This document shows, in pieces, positions 1 to 8,729 of a stretch of 34,195 bases of DNA. The notes beneath the pieces were generated by a model. The model saw only the letters and a list, made by a program, of their open reading frames with translations, was not told where the DNA came from and did no database searches. Origin of the DNA: Pelagibacteraceae bacterium AG-325-F15 (GTDB taxonomy: Bacteria > Pseudomonadota > Alphaproteobacteria > Pelagibacterales > Pelagibacteraceae); the NCBI GenBank assembly GCA_003282895.1, contig QBYI01000005.1:1-34195 (forward strand), read 5' to 3'. Position 1 is the first letter of the stretch. The number at the start of each line of letters is the position of its first letter. The position numbers were made by a program, and so were the translations under genes.

Positions 1-1
1 A

Positions 2-127
2 TTTATTAATTTATTTTTTTTAACTAAAAATAATAAAGAGAAAAATCTAGATTTAAAAAAATATTTTATTTTAAATTATAATTATTTTTCTGAAAAAAAT
101 AAAAAAATTATCTTAGACAATTATTAA
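2..127 (+). CDS. C-terminal end of an unidentified protein (truncated by window edge)
   Basis: Open frame from position 2 to TAA at 125-127: FINLFFLTKNNKEKNLDLKKYFILNYNYFSEKNKKIILDNY*. No family recognised; could be chance in AT-rich DNA. Confidence 0.4.
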   Translation, partial: FINLFFLTKNNKEKNLDLKKYFILNYNYFSEKNKKIILDNY

Positions 128-225
128 TTAGTTTTTATAGCTTCATCTGGAGCAACATAATTGTGGCCAAAAATATCTGCTACAGCTTTAAAAGTTACTT
201 CAATTAAAGCTTTTTGATTGTATCC
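124..225 (-). pseudogene. Decayed C-terminal fragment of alanine dehydrogenase
   Basis: Minus strand reads GYNQKALIEVTFKAVADIFGHNYVAPDEAIKTN*, colinear with the C-terminus of the intact ald at 4226-5338 (GYQKALVE...VTYKAVADVFGHEFVEPSSVL*) with about 14 residues missing; an in-frame TAA lies immediately upstream of the GGA codon. Confidence 0.85.
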
Positions 226-289
226 TTATATAAGAAAAAACTATTACAAGATTATCTTTGAGCATTTTTATTTTTAATTTATAATAAAT

Positions 290-1129
290 TTGATAATGAA
301 TAAAATTCTTACATCAAATGAAATTGCTAAGTTTAAGACAGATGGGGCTGTTTTTTTAAAAGGTAAATTTGATAAAAAATGGATTGAAGTATTAAAAGAA
401 GGAATAGAAAAAGGAAAAAAAAACCCCAGCCCAAGATTTGTCAATCATACTCTAAATAAAAAATTACCTGGATATTATGAGGATTTTTGGACTTGGGATT
501 TACATGATGAGTTTAAAGATTTTGTTTTTAATTCACCGACACCTAAAATTGCAGCTGAACTTTTAGAGGCTAAGAGTATCAATTTAGTGATGGATAATTG
601 GTTTTTTAGAGAAGCAGGCTGCAAATCTTCACCACCCTTTCATCATGATATATCGTATTTTGATTTTGAAGGATCCATGTGTGTACTGTGGATACCTCTT
701 GAAGATGTAAAAAAAGAAGATGGTATAGCATGGATTAAGGGGTCCCATTTATGGAATAAATTATTTTTAAGAACAAGATTCAATGATGGCCATTATGTTG
801 ATGGAGAGGCTGGTATTGTAAATGGAAAAAAATATGAATTAACTCCAAATATATTAGAAAACAAAAACAATTATGAATTTTTACAATGGGATCTTGAAGT
901 TGGTGACTGCATTTATTTTGATATTAGAACTCTTCATGGTGGATTAAATTCTATAACCCCAAAAAAAGATGTTCATAGATATACTTTGCGAATGGCGAAA
1001 GAAGACTCTAAGATTATTTATAGAGGAGACTGGGCCAGAGAAGAAAGAGCTATTATGGAACAAAATGGTTATAAAAATGGTGATGATTTATCCGGTAAAA
1101 TGTTTCCTACTTTATTCGAAGCCAATTAA
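290..1129 (+). CDS. Phytanoyl-CoA dioxygenase (PhyH) family protein; true start may be ATG at 296
   Basis: HHDISYFDFEG...WIPLEDVKKEDGIAWIKGSHLW...GDCIYFDIRTLHGG...HRYTLRM matches the Fe(II)/2OG PhyH pattern (HxD, distal H, R). Confidence 0.85.
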   Translation: MIMNKILTSNEIAKFKTDGAVFLKGKFDKKWIEVLKEGIEKGKKNPSPRFVNHTLNKKLPGYYEDFWTWDLHDEFKDFVFNSPTPKIAAELLEAKSINLVMDNWFFREAGCKSSPPFHHDISYFDFEGSMCVLWIPLEDVKKEDGIAWIKGSHLWNKLFLRTRFNDGHYVDGEAGIVNGKKYELTPNILENKNNYEFLQWDLEVGDCIYFDIRTLHGGLNSITPKKDVHRYTLRMAKEDSKIIYRGDWAREERAIMEQNGYKNGDDLSGKMFPTLFEAN

Positions 1130-1227
1130 CTTCCATCAAATACTCTTGAATTAAATTTAAATTATTTAATTAAATTAATCATGAAAATTATAAGGCTTTC
1201 ACTATCATTTTTTGCTAAGATTTATTT

Positions 1228-2049
1228 GTGCAAAAAAATAATTTTAAAAATTTTGGGCTTACAGTTTTTGACTTAAAAAAACTTAAAGGAAAAAGAAAGA
1301 TAAAGTTTGTTCAGATTGATACCTTAGATCAAGGACTAGCTGCCAAAGAAGCTGGTATCGAGATGATAGGAACAGGTTATGATCAATCCAAAACTCATTT
1401 TCCTCAAGAGTTAAAAGGAGTTCATTTTCAATTTGGATTAAAATGGGGAAATCAAGTAAGTGCAGAGGAAGCTTTGAGAGCTTCAATGAAAGCTATGAAT
1501 GATGGAGCACAATCAATTTATTGTCCAATGAGTCCATCAATAATTGAGGTTTTATCTAGAGAAGGAATTCCAGTAATTGCTCATGCAGGATTAATACCTC
1601 CAAAGATTACTCTAACAGGGGGTTATCGTGCAGTTGGAAAATCCTTTGATGAAGCAAAAATGATTTGGGAAATTGCTAAGAGATATGAATCAGCTGGAGC
1701 TTTTGCTATTGAATTAGAAGTAGTGCCTAGAAAACTTGCTTATGAAATTACACAAAGAACTTCCTTATTTACAATTTCTTTAGGATCTGGATCAAAATGT
1801 GACGCACAGTATCTTTTTTCAGCAGATATTTTAGGAGAAAAAAATGACTTTCTTCCTAGGCATGCGAAAAGATATAAAACTTTATTTAAGGAATATGACA
1901 GAATTCAAAATGAAAGAGTAGATGCTTATAAAAAATTTATTAAAGATGTGGATAATAATTTATTTGAAGATAAAAAATATTCAGTCTCAATGGATGACAA
2001 AGTCTTAGATAAATTAATAAACTTTATAGACAAAAGTGTAATAAAATGA
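1228..2049 (+). CDS. Divergent PanB-like (ketopantoate hydroxymethyltransferase family) protein, GTG start
   Basis: IPVIAHAGLIPPKITLTGGYRAVGKS, AGAFAIELEVVPRKLAYEIT and LGSGSKCDAQYLFSADILGE resemble PanB core motifs. Confidence 0.75.
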   Translation: MQKNNFKNFGLTVFDLKKLKGKRKIKFVQIDTLDQGLAAKEAGIEMIGTGYDQSKTHFPQELKGVHFQFGLKWGNQVSAEEALRASMKAMNDGAQSIYCPMSPSIIEVLSREGIPVIAHAGLIPPKITLTGGYRAVGKSFDEAKMIWEIAKRYESAGAFAIELEVVPRKLAYEITQRTSLFTISLGSGSKCDAQYLFSADILGEKNDFLPRHAKRYKTLFKEYDRIQNERVDAYKKFIKDVDNNLFEDKKYSVSMDDKVLDKLINFIDKSVIK

Positions 2050-2801
2050 AATTAAGTTATAAAGGAAAATCAGCTGTAGTTACTGGTGCATCGGGGGGGA
2101 TGGGCTTAGAAATTTCTAAAAAATTATCCCAAAATAATATTTCAGTTTTGATGCTGGATATAAAAAGTCCTAGTAAAGTTTTTTTAAGAATGAATAGAAG
2201 ATGCCAATTTAAAAAAGTAGATATAACAAATTTTAAATTGGTAAAAACTCATATAGAAAAATTTTTTAAAAAAAATAAAAGAATTGATTATTTAGTTAAT
2301 ACAACTGGTGTCCTTTGGTTTGATGAAGATGTGTCTGCAGTAAATATAGACGATAAAGTCTGGGATAAAGTTTTTCAAATTAATTTAAAATCAATGGTTT
2401 TTCTATCAAAACTTGTTGTGCCTAAAATGATGAAAAATAAGTTTGGATCTATGGTTCATATTTCTTCTATAGATGCTCTGTCGGGTGATGATAAACCTCA
2501 GGATGCATATGGGGCATCAAAAGCTGCTATGATTAGACTTTCTAAATCTTTTGCAATCCAATTTGCAGAAAACAAAATTAGATCAAATATAATTTTACCA
2601 GGTCCAATTGAAACTGGTATGCAAATAAGATGGAAAAAAAATCCTAAAGCAAAAAAGAATTTGGAAAAATTAATCCCATTGAATAAAGTTGGTAAACCTG
2701 ATGATATTTCAAATGCTTCTATGTTTTTATTAAGTGATCAAGCTAGTTATATTACTGGAACTGAATTAATTGTTGATGGTGGAATTACCTCTAAACCTTA
2801 A
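2046..2801 (+). CDS. SDR family oxidoreductase
   Basis: TGASGGMG cofactor motif, YGASK active site, LPGPIETGM, C-terminal ITGTELIVDGG; overlaps upstream stop by 4 nt. Confidence 0.92.
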   Translation: MKLSYKGKSAVVTGASGGMGLEISKKLSQNNISVLMLDIKSPSKVFLRMNRRCQFKKVDITNFKLVKTHIEKFFKKNKRIDYLVNTTGVLWFDEDVSAVNIDDKVWDKVFQINLKSMVFLSKLVVPKMMKNKFGSMVHISSIDALSGDDKPQDAYGASKAAMIRLSKSFAIQFAENKIRSNIILPGPIETGMQIRWKKNPKAKKNLEKLIPLNKVGKPDDISNASMFLLSDQASYITGTELIVDGGITSKP

Positions 2802-2872
2802 TTTTAAATAATGAATGTAATTCAATTTAACTTTTGTTTTAAGAGTTTTATTAAAAATTTATTATATAAAAT

Positions 2873-4219
2873 TTAAATATTCAATTTATCTTTAATATTA
2901 TAAAATAGAACTGCTAACCTAAAATAAAATATTCTCAACTTTGGAAAAATAAATTTTTTAGGTAAGCCTTTATAAATTTTTGAAATATTTAGATCTTTAC
3001 TATTTGAAGAAAAAACTAATTTTGATAGTTGTTTTCCAGTCCAAGGAGCTGAACTGACTCCAACTCCATGATATCCAAAACCATAATAAATTTCCTCATT
3101 TTCAATTTTTCCAATTGAAGGGGTTAATTTTTGTGACATAGCAATTAATCCTCTCCAATTATAATCTATAGAAATATTTGACCAATTTGGAAAAATATTT
3201 TTTAAAAATTTTTCCATTATTTTTGACCTATTCAAATTTGACTGATCACTTCCAACAAAATCACCTCTAGTGCCAAATAAAATTCGATTATCTTTTAACT
3301 TTCGATAATAATACAAAAGATTTTTTGTGTTAGCTATTGGTGAAAATGTTTTAAAATTATGCGAGTCAATTTCATTTTTAGTTAATTTTCTTGTGACAAT
3401 GATATTTGAAATAACTGGTAAAATTCTAGAATTCATTTGAGGAACTAAACCTTCTTGATAAAATCCATTTGTTGCAACTACAACTTTTTTTGTATTAACT
3501 GAGCCTTCAAGTGTTCTTAAAGTGTAAGAGCTATTAATTTTATCAATTTTTAATACTAAACTATGCTCAAATATCTTTAATTTTTTTGATAAAGCATACC
3601 TTGCAATACCATTTACAAACTTTAAAGGATTTATTGCAAAACCAGGTTTGTATGAAAGAGCTCCAAATTGCTGAGTTCCTTCATGACCAATTTTGTTGAA
3701 CTCTTCTTTTGAATATATTTTAGCTTCTATACCAAGCTCACTTTTATATACTTCTGCTTGTTCTTTAATTTGTTTAAATTTATTTGGATGGTGAGCCACA
3801 ATAAAATTTGAATCTCCGGTTACTTCACAATCAATGTTATAATTTGATATTATTTCTTTAGTATAATTTGATCCCTCTACCGAATTTCTAAAAAATTTTT
3901 TTGTTTCTTCTTTACCGAACATTTTTTGTAAATTTTTAAAAGATGTTTTTATTGGTGGAAATGCACAAAAGCCTCCATTACGGGATGAGGCTCCCCATCC
4001 TACTTTTCCGGCTTCAAGTAAAATTACATCAAGATTATAATTTTCAATCAAATTGATAGCACAAGATAAACCTGTATAACCACCCCCAATAATAACTACT
4101 TCTGCTTTTATATCTCCAGTGAGTCTTTTCAAATTGAAGTTTTCTTTTGTTGTTTCTTCCCAATAACTGTTTACAGGTTTTTCAAATTTATAAATATCTG
4201 TATGGTAGATATTTTTCAT
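2873..4219 (-). CDS. FAD-dependent oxidoreductase (DAO family, PuuB-like)
   Basis: VVIIGGGYTGLSCAINL Rossmann motif, LLEAGKVGWGASSRNGGF, C-terminal YGFGYHGVGVSSAPWTGK. Confidence 0.88.
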   Translation of the reverse strand: MKNIYHTDIYKFEKPVNSYWEETTKENFNLKRLTGDIKAEVVIIGGGYTGLSCAINLIENYNLDVILLEAGKVGWGASSRNGGFCAFPPIKTSFKNLQKMFGKEETKKFFRNSVEGSNYTKEIISNYNIDCEVTGDSNFIVAHHPNKFKQIKEQAEVYKSELGIEAKIYSKEEFNKIGHEGTQQFGALSYKPGFAINPLKFVNGIARYALSKKLKIFEHSLVLKIDKINSSYTLRTLEGSVNTKKVVVATNGFYQEGLVPQMNSRILPVISNIIVTRKLTKNEIDSHNFKTFSPIANTKNLLYYYRKLKDNRILFGTRGDFVGSDQSNLNRSKIMEKFLKNIFPNWSNISIDYNWRGLIAMSQKLTPSIGKIENEEIYYGFGYHGVGVSSAPWTGKQLSKLVFSSNSKDLNISKIYKGLPKKFIFPKLRIFYFRLAVLFYNIKDKLNI

Positions 4220-4225
4220 TTTTTA

Positions 4226-5338
4226 TCAAAGCACTGAGGATGGTTCCACAAACTCATGACCAAATACATCTGCGACTGCTTTATAAGTTACATCACCTTT
4301 ATGAACATTTAATCCTGCTAAAAAGTTTTTATCCTCAACTAAAGCTTTTTGATAACCCTTATTGGCAAGTTTAACTAAAAAAGGTAATGTTGCATTATTT
4401 AATGCCAGTGTTGAAGTTCTTGGAACGCCTCCAGGCATATTTGCTACACAATAATGAACAACGTCGTCTACAATATATGTTGGGTTACCATGAGTAGTAG
4501 GTTTACTTGTCTCAACACATCCACCTTGATCAATTGCAACGTCAACAATAACTGATCCACGTTTCATTAATTTTATCATATTTCTTGTCACTAATTTTGG
4601 AGCTTCTGCACCTGGAATTAATACACCGCCAATTAAAAGATCAGCTTCTGAAACTAATTTATTTAAATCAATTTTATCACTTTGTTCTGGGATTATTTTT
4701 TCCCCAAACATTTCAACTAATTGTTTTAATCTTTCTTCAGATTTGTCAACAATATGGACTTTAGCTTGCATGCCGGTTGCGATCACAGCAGCGTTTTCAC
4801 CAACAACACCTCCACCTAAAATAACTACAGTTCCTCCAGTTACACCTGGCGCTCCACCCAACAAAAGTCCTCTTCCTTTTTGATTTTTTTCTAAACAATG
4901 AGCTCCTGCTTGAACTGACATTCTACCCGCAACAGCACTCATTGGAGCAAGCAAAGGTAATCTTCCATTATTATCGGTTACTGTTTCATATGCGATATTA
5001 ATACTTTTAGATTTGATAAGTCCTTCAGTTAATTCTTTTGCAGCGGCTAAATGTAAATAAGTGTAGACGATTTGATTTTCCCTAATCATGTCCACTTCTA
5101 CTTTTTGTGGCTCTTTAACTTTAACTATAATCTCAGCATCGTTGAAAATATCACCTGCTGTATTTGCAATTTTAGCACCTGCATTTGTATATTGTTCATT
5201 TTCAAAACCCGCTTCAAAACCACCATTATTTTCAACGATAACTTCGTGGCCTTCTAACACTAAAGTTTTCACACTTTCAGGAGTTAGCCCTATTCTATTT
5301 TCTTGTGGTTTGATTTCTTTAGGAACGCCTATCTTCAT
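4226..5338 (-). CDS. ald: Alanine dehydrogenase
   Basis: MKIGVPKEIKPQENRIGLTPESVKTL, GGTVVILGGGVVGENAAVIATGM, VDVAIDQGGCVETSKPTTH...YCVANMPGGVPRTST. Confidence 0.95.
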   Translation of the reverse strand: MKIGVPKEIKPQENRIGLTPESVKTLVLEGHEVIVENNGGFEAGFENEQYTNAGAKIANTAGDIFNDAEIIVKVKEPQKVEVDMIRENQIVYTYLHLAAAKELTEGLIKSKSINIAYETVTDNNGRLPLLAPMSAVAGRMSVQAGAHCLEKNQKGRGLLLGGAPGVTGGTVVILGGGVVGENAAVIATGMQAKVHIVDKSEERLKQLVEMFGEKIIPEQSDKIDLNKLVSEADLLIGGVLIPGAEAPKLVTRNMIKLMKRGSVIVDVAIDQGGCVETSKPTTHGNPTYIVDDVVHYCVANMPGGVPRTSTLALNNATLPFLVKLANKGYQKALVEDKNFLAGLNVHKGDVTYKAVADVFGHEFVEPSSVL

Positions 5339-5370
5339 TACTCTTCTACTTTCTTAAGTATTAGAACTAA

Positions 5371-6717
5371 TTAGTTTTTTTGGTTTTTTTGATAGTTAGT
5401 AATACCAGTTCTAAGTTTATCAATGATCTCATCTATATGTTTTTCCTCGCAAATAAACTGAGGAGCGATTATTAGACAGTCACCAGTAGCTTTAAAATTT
5501 ACACCAGCTTCATAACAAGCTTTAAAACATTCAAGACCTGCTCTACCTGGTCTATTATTTAATTTCATATCAATACCACCCATCATTCCATAGCCTCTTA
5601 TATTATCTACTGATTCTAAATCTTGAAGAGAGAATAAACCTTTTTGGAAATATGGTGCTAAATTTTTAGCTCTATTAAAAATATCATCTTTTTCAAAAAT
5701 ATCTTGAACCGCTAAAGCTGCAGCAACTGCAACAGGAATTCCTGAATAAGTATAACCATGAAATAATTCAACAGCACCTTTTGGTGAAGCATCCATTACT
5801 GCATCATAAATATCATCATGACATGCAACAACTCCCATTGGTACAACACCATTCGTTGTAGCTTTTGCCATTGTCATAATATCTGGGGTAACACCAAACT
5901 CATGAGCTCCAAATTTAGATCCTGTTCTACCCCAACCAGTAATTACTTCATCAAAAATTAAAAGAATTCCATGTTTATCGCATATCTCTCTAAGTTTTTG
6001 CAAGTAACCTTTTGGTGGAACTAAAGTTCCTGTTGATCCTGCAATTGGTTCAACAATACACGCTGCAATATTTTCAGCTCCAAAGTTTTGACAAATAGTT
6101 TCTAAATCATTTGCTAAATAATCACCTGTTTCAGGCTGACCGCTAACAAATTTATGTTCTGGAAGATGAGTATGTCTTATGTGTTGAACACCTGGCATTA
6201 AAATACTTGCAAATGTTTTAACGTTATTAACCATTCCTCCAACTGATACACATCCAATATTCATTCCATGATAGCCACGTTCTCGTCCTACAAATCTAAA
6301 TCTTTGTGCATTACCCTTCGCTCTGTGATAAGCAACTGCAATTTTGATTGCCGTTTCAACTGCAGTTGATCCACAAATCGTAAAAAACATTTTGTTTAAA
6401 TCACCTGGAGTATGTTTTGCAATTTTTGATGCTAATTCAAATGATCCTCCAAAACCTTGTTGAAACGGTTGAGCATAATCTAGAGTTTCTAATTGCTTTG
6501 TTACTGCTTCTGTGATTTCTTTTCTTCCATGACCCAATGGATTACAAAATAATCCTGAGCTTGCATCAATTTGTGTTTTTCCATGATGAGTTTTTAAATA
6601 AACTCCTTTTGCTTCAGTTATTAATCTTGGATTAGCTTTAAAATCTTTATTAGATGTAAATGGCATCCAATGTTCGTTTAATGAATTTGGAACTGAAGTT
6701 CTGTTCTCTGAGCTCAT
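5371..6717 (-). CDS. Class III aminotransferase, omega-amino acid/taurine--pyruvate type
   Basis: PLP class III motifs (GSTAVETAIKIA, LLIFDEVITGWGRTG, MAKATTNGVVPMG); N-terminal EHWMPFTSNKDFKANPR; divergent from TauA-type gene. Confidence 0.85.
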   Translation of the reverse strand: MSSENRTSVPNSLNEHWMPFTSNKDFKANPRLITEAKGVYLKTHHGKTQIDASSGLFCNPLGHGRKEITEAVTKQLETLDYAQPFQQGFGGSFELASKIAKHTPGDLNKMFFTICGSTAVETAIKIAVAYHRAKGNAQRFRFVGRERGYHGMNIGCVSVGGMVNNVKTFASILMPGVQHIRHTHLPEHKFVSGQPETGDYLANDLETICQNFGAENIAACIVEPIAGSTGTLVPPKGYLQKLREICDKHGILLIFDEVITGWGRTGSKFGAHEFGVTPDIMTMAKATTNGVVPMGVVACHDDIYDAVMDASPKGAVELFHGYTYSGIPVAVAAALAVQDIFEKDDIFNRAKNLAPYFQKGLFSLQDLESVDNIRGYGMMGGIDMKLNNRPGRAGLECFKACYEAGVNFKATGDCLIIAPQFICEEKHIDEIIDKLRTGITNYQKNQKN

Positions 6718-6907
6718 AAATTTCTTTCTTTGAATATGTTTAAATTGTTTTATATCTTAATTCTAAGGCCTCTTTAGACTAAAATAAATAGATTACTACC
6801 ACATTATTGACACAACCATAAATTGTATAAGTTTCTTTTTTGTTTTACTTCAGGGTCAATTTGAATTTAAATATCCAGAATTTAATTAATTAAACATAGG
6901 GGAATAA

Positions 6908-7849
6908 ATGAAAAAAATATTAAGTTTTATTCTAGGATCAATCTTTGCACTTAACCTATCAATTTCAGTTGCGAATTCAGCAGCTAATGAAGTTAGAGTT
7001 GCATATTTTCTAGAATGGCCAAGTCCAAATCTGGAAGACATGATTAAAAAGAATTATGCTAAAGCGCTGGGAGTACCAGTTAAATGGACAACTTTTTCAA
7101 ATGGTGGAGCAATGACAGATGCCATGCTAGCGGGTGATATTGATATTTCTTACTCACAAGGATTAGTGCCATTTATTAATGCTGTAAAATCTAAAGCACC
7201 AATTAAATTAGTTGATGTTGCTATGGAATACGGAATGGGTGGAACTACATGTGTTACATCTAACGCTTCTGGAATTACAAAAGCAAACGCTACTGAATTA
7301 GAAGGTAAAAAAGTTGCTGTTCCACTAGGAACAATGGCAGAGTATGTTTTTGATGAAAGTATGAAGGTTGTTGGTGCTGACAGAAACAAAATGGATATCA
7401 TTCAAATGGATCCACCAGAAGGTGCTGCTGCTCTTGTGAGCGGTGATGTTGTAATGGCATGTTTATTTGGTGGTAACTCAATTAAATCTGCAACTGCTGT
7501 TGGAAGTAGATTGCTTACAGTTAAAGAGGCTAGAGACGCAGGGATCTTGGGTATAGATATTACTTCAGTAACTACAAAGTTCATGAAAGAAAACCCAGGA
7601 ATGCTAAGAACATTCGTAGAAGTAACTCATGAAGCTAATGCAAGATATCATGCAGGTAAACATGATGTTAATGCATTGTCTAAAGCTTCTGAGATGAAAG
7701 TTGCTGACTTGAAAGAAACTTTATCTGGAATGAAATTCTTAACTCCAGAGGAAACAAAGGTATCAATGGAGAGCGGAAATCTTCATAAATTCCTAGAGGG
7801 TATGGGTACTCCAAAAGGAAATGTCGATACAAGTTTCTTACCTTTATAA
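6908..7849 (+). CDS. tauA: Taurine-type ABC transporter substrate-binding protein
   Basis: Signal peptide, then EVRVAYFLEWPSPNLEDMI...DISYSQGLVPFINAV...KVAVPLGTMAEY; followed by TauB/TauC-like genes. Confidence 0.85.
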   Translation: MKKILSFILGSIFALNLSISVANSAANEVRVAYFLEWPSPNLEDMIKKNYAKALGVPVKWTTFSNGGAMTDAMLAGDIDISYSQGLVPFINAVKSKAPIKLVDVAMEYGMGGTTCVTSNASGITKANATELEGKKVAVPLGTMAEYVFDESMKVVGADRNKMDIIQMDPPEGAAALVSGDVVMACLFGGNSIKSATAVGSRLLTVKEARDAGILGIDITSVTTKFMKENPGMLRTFVEVTHEANARYHAGKHDVNALSKASEMKVADLKETLSGMKFLTPEETKVSMESGNLHKFLEGMGTPKGNVDTSFLPL

Positions 7850-7869
7850 TTTATAGGTAATTAAAATTT

Positions 7870-7904
7870 AAATAGGCGCCAATTTAATAAATTGGTGCCT
7901 ATTT
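7870..7904 (+). terminator. Strong intercistronic hairpin (tauA/tauB) followed by a T-run
   Basis: AAATAGGCGCCAATTT(loop)AAATTGGTGCCTATTT followed by TTTT; a single G/T wobble in the stem. Confidence 0.85.
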
Positions 7905-7931
7905 TTTTAAAAAATTTCTAATATATAATTT

Positions 7932-8729
7932 ATGAGCGATCTTGTTTCACAGAATTTAAACATGATTTTTAAAACTCCGAAAGGGGAAACGGTTCATGCA
8001 TTAAAAGATTTAAATTTCACGCTTAAAAAAGGTGAGCTATTAACAGTTCTTGGACCATCAGGTTGTGGTAAAACTACTTTATTAAATATTACAGCAGGAT
8101 TTATTAGACCAACTTCTGGGAGTATCACTTTAAATAATAATGAAATTGATGGTCCAGGTGTTGAGAGAGGTATGGTTTTTCAGCAAGGTGCTTTATTCGA
8201 ATGGTTAACAGTGGCAGAAAACGTGAACTTTGGATTAAGAATGAAAAAAAAGGATCCAGAAGAAACCCAAAGAAAAGTTAATGAATGGTTAGATATTGTT
8301 GGGCTAAAAGGTTTTGGAAACACTCCAACTTATCAGTTATCAGGTGGTATGCAGCAAAGAGTTGCTCTTGCAAGATGCCTTATAAATGATCCGGATCTAA
8401 TTTTAATGGATGAGCCTTTAGGAGCTCTAGATGCCCTAACAAGAGAAAAAATGCAATCTTTGGTTTTAAAAATTTGGAAAGAAACCGGAAAAACAATTAT
8501 TTTAATAACCCACTCCGTTGAGGAAGCATTATTACTTGGTGAAAGACTTTATGTTATGGCTCCAAGACCAGGTCGAATACATAAGGAATATAAACTACCC
8601 TTTGCTTCAATGGGTCTTAAAGAAGATTTAAGAGAAATAAAAAAAAATAAGGATTTTTCAGAAAAAAGAGAAGAAATATTAGAAATGATTTGGAATATGG
8701 AAGAAGAAATTATGGGGAAAGAAGTTTAA
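7932..8729 (+). CDS. tauB: Taurine-type ABC transporter ATP-binding protein
   Basis: Walker A GPSGCGKTT, signature LSGGMQQR, Walker B LILMDEPLGALD, H-loop ITHSVEEA. Confidence 0.9.
   Translation: MSDLVSQNLNMIFKTPKGETVHALKDLNFTLKKGELLTVLGPSGCGKTTLLNITAGFIRPTSGSITLNNNEIDGPGVERGMVFQQGALFEWLTVAENVNFGLRMKKKDPEETQRKVNEWLDIVGLKGFGNTPTYQLSGGMQQRVALARCLINDPDLILMDEPLGALDALTREKMQSLVLKIWKETGKTIILITHSVEEALLLGERLYVMAPRPGRIHKEYKLPFASMGLKEDLREIKKNKDFSEKREEILEMIWNMEEEIMGKEV

Noticed and set aside
969-1486. 61-aa plus ORF and 67-aa minus ORF
   Set aside because: Out-of-frame or antisense overlaps with the PhyH and PanB-like genes.
5072-5357. Plus-strand ORFs of 61 and 89 aa
   Set aside because: Antisense to the 5' end of alanine dehydrogenase.
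6806-6860. ATTGAC...GTCAAT inverted repeat and TTGACA in the tpa/tauA divergent region
   Set aside because: Short arms, long separation, and no convincing 17-bp-spaced -10; could be chance.
6874-6881. TCCAGAAT upstream of tauA resembling half of the regulator-site repeat
   Set aside because: Only 8 bp and lacking the TGGGTT half; insufficient to claim a shared regulon.
7150-7584. Two minus-strand ORFs (83 and 60 aa) within tauA
   Set aside because: Antisense shadows of a confident coding sequence; no family motif.
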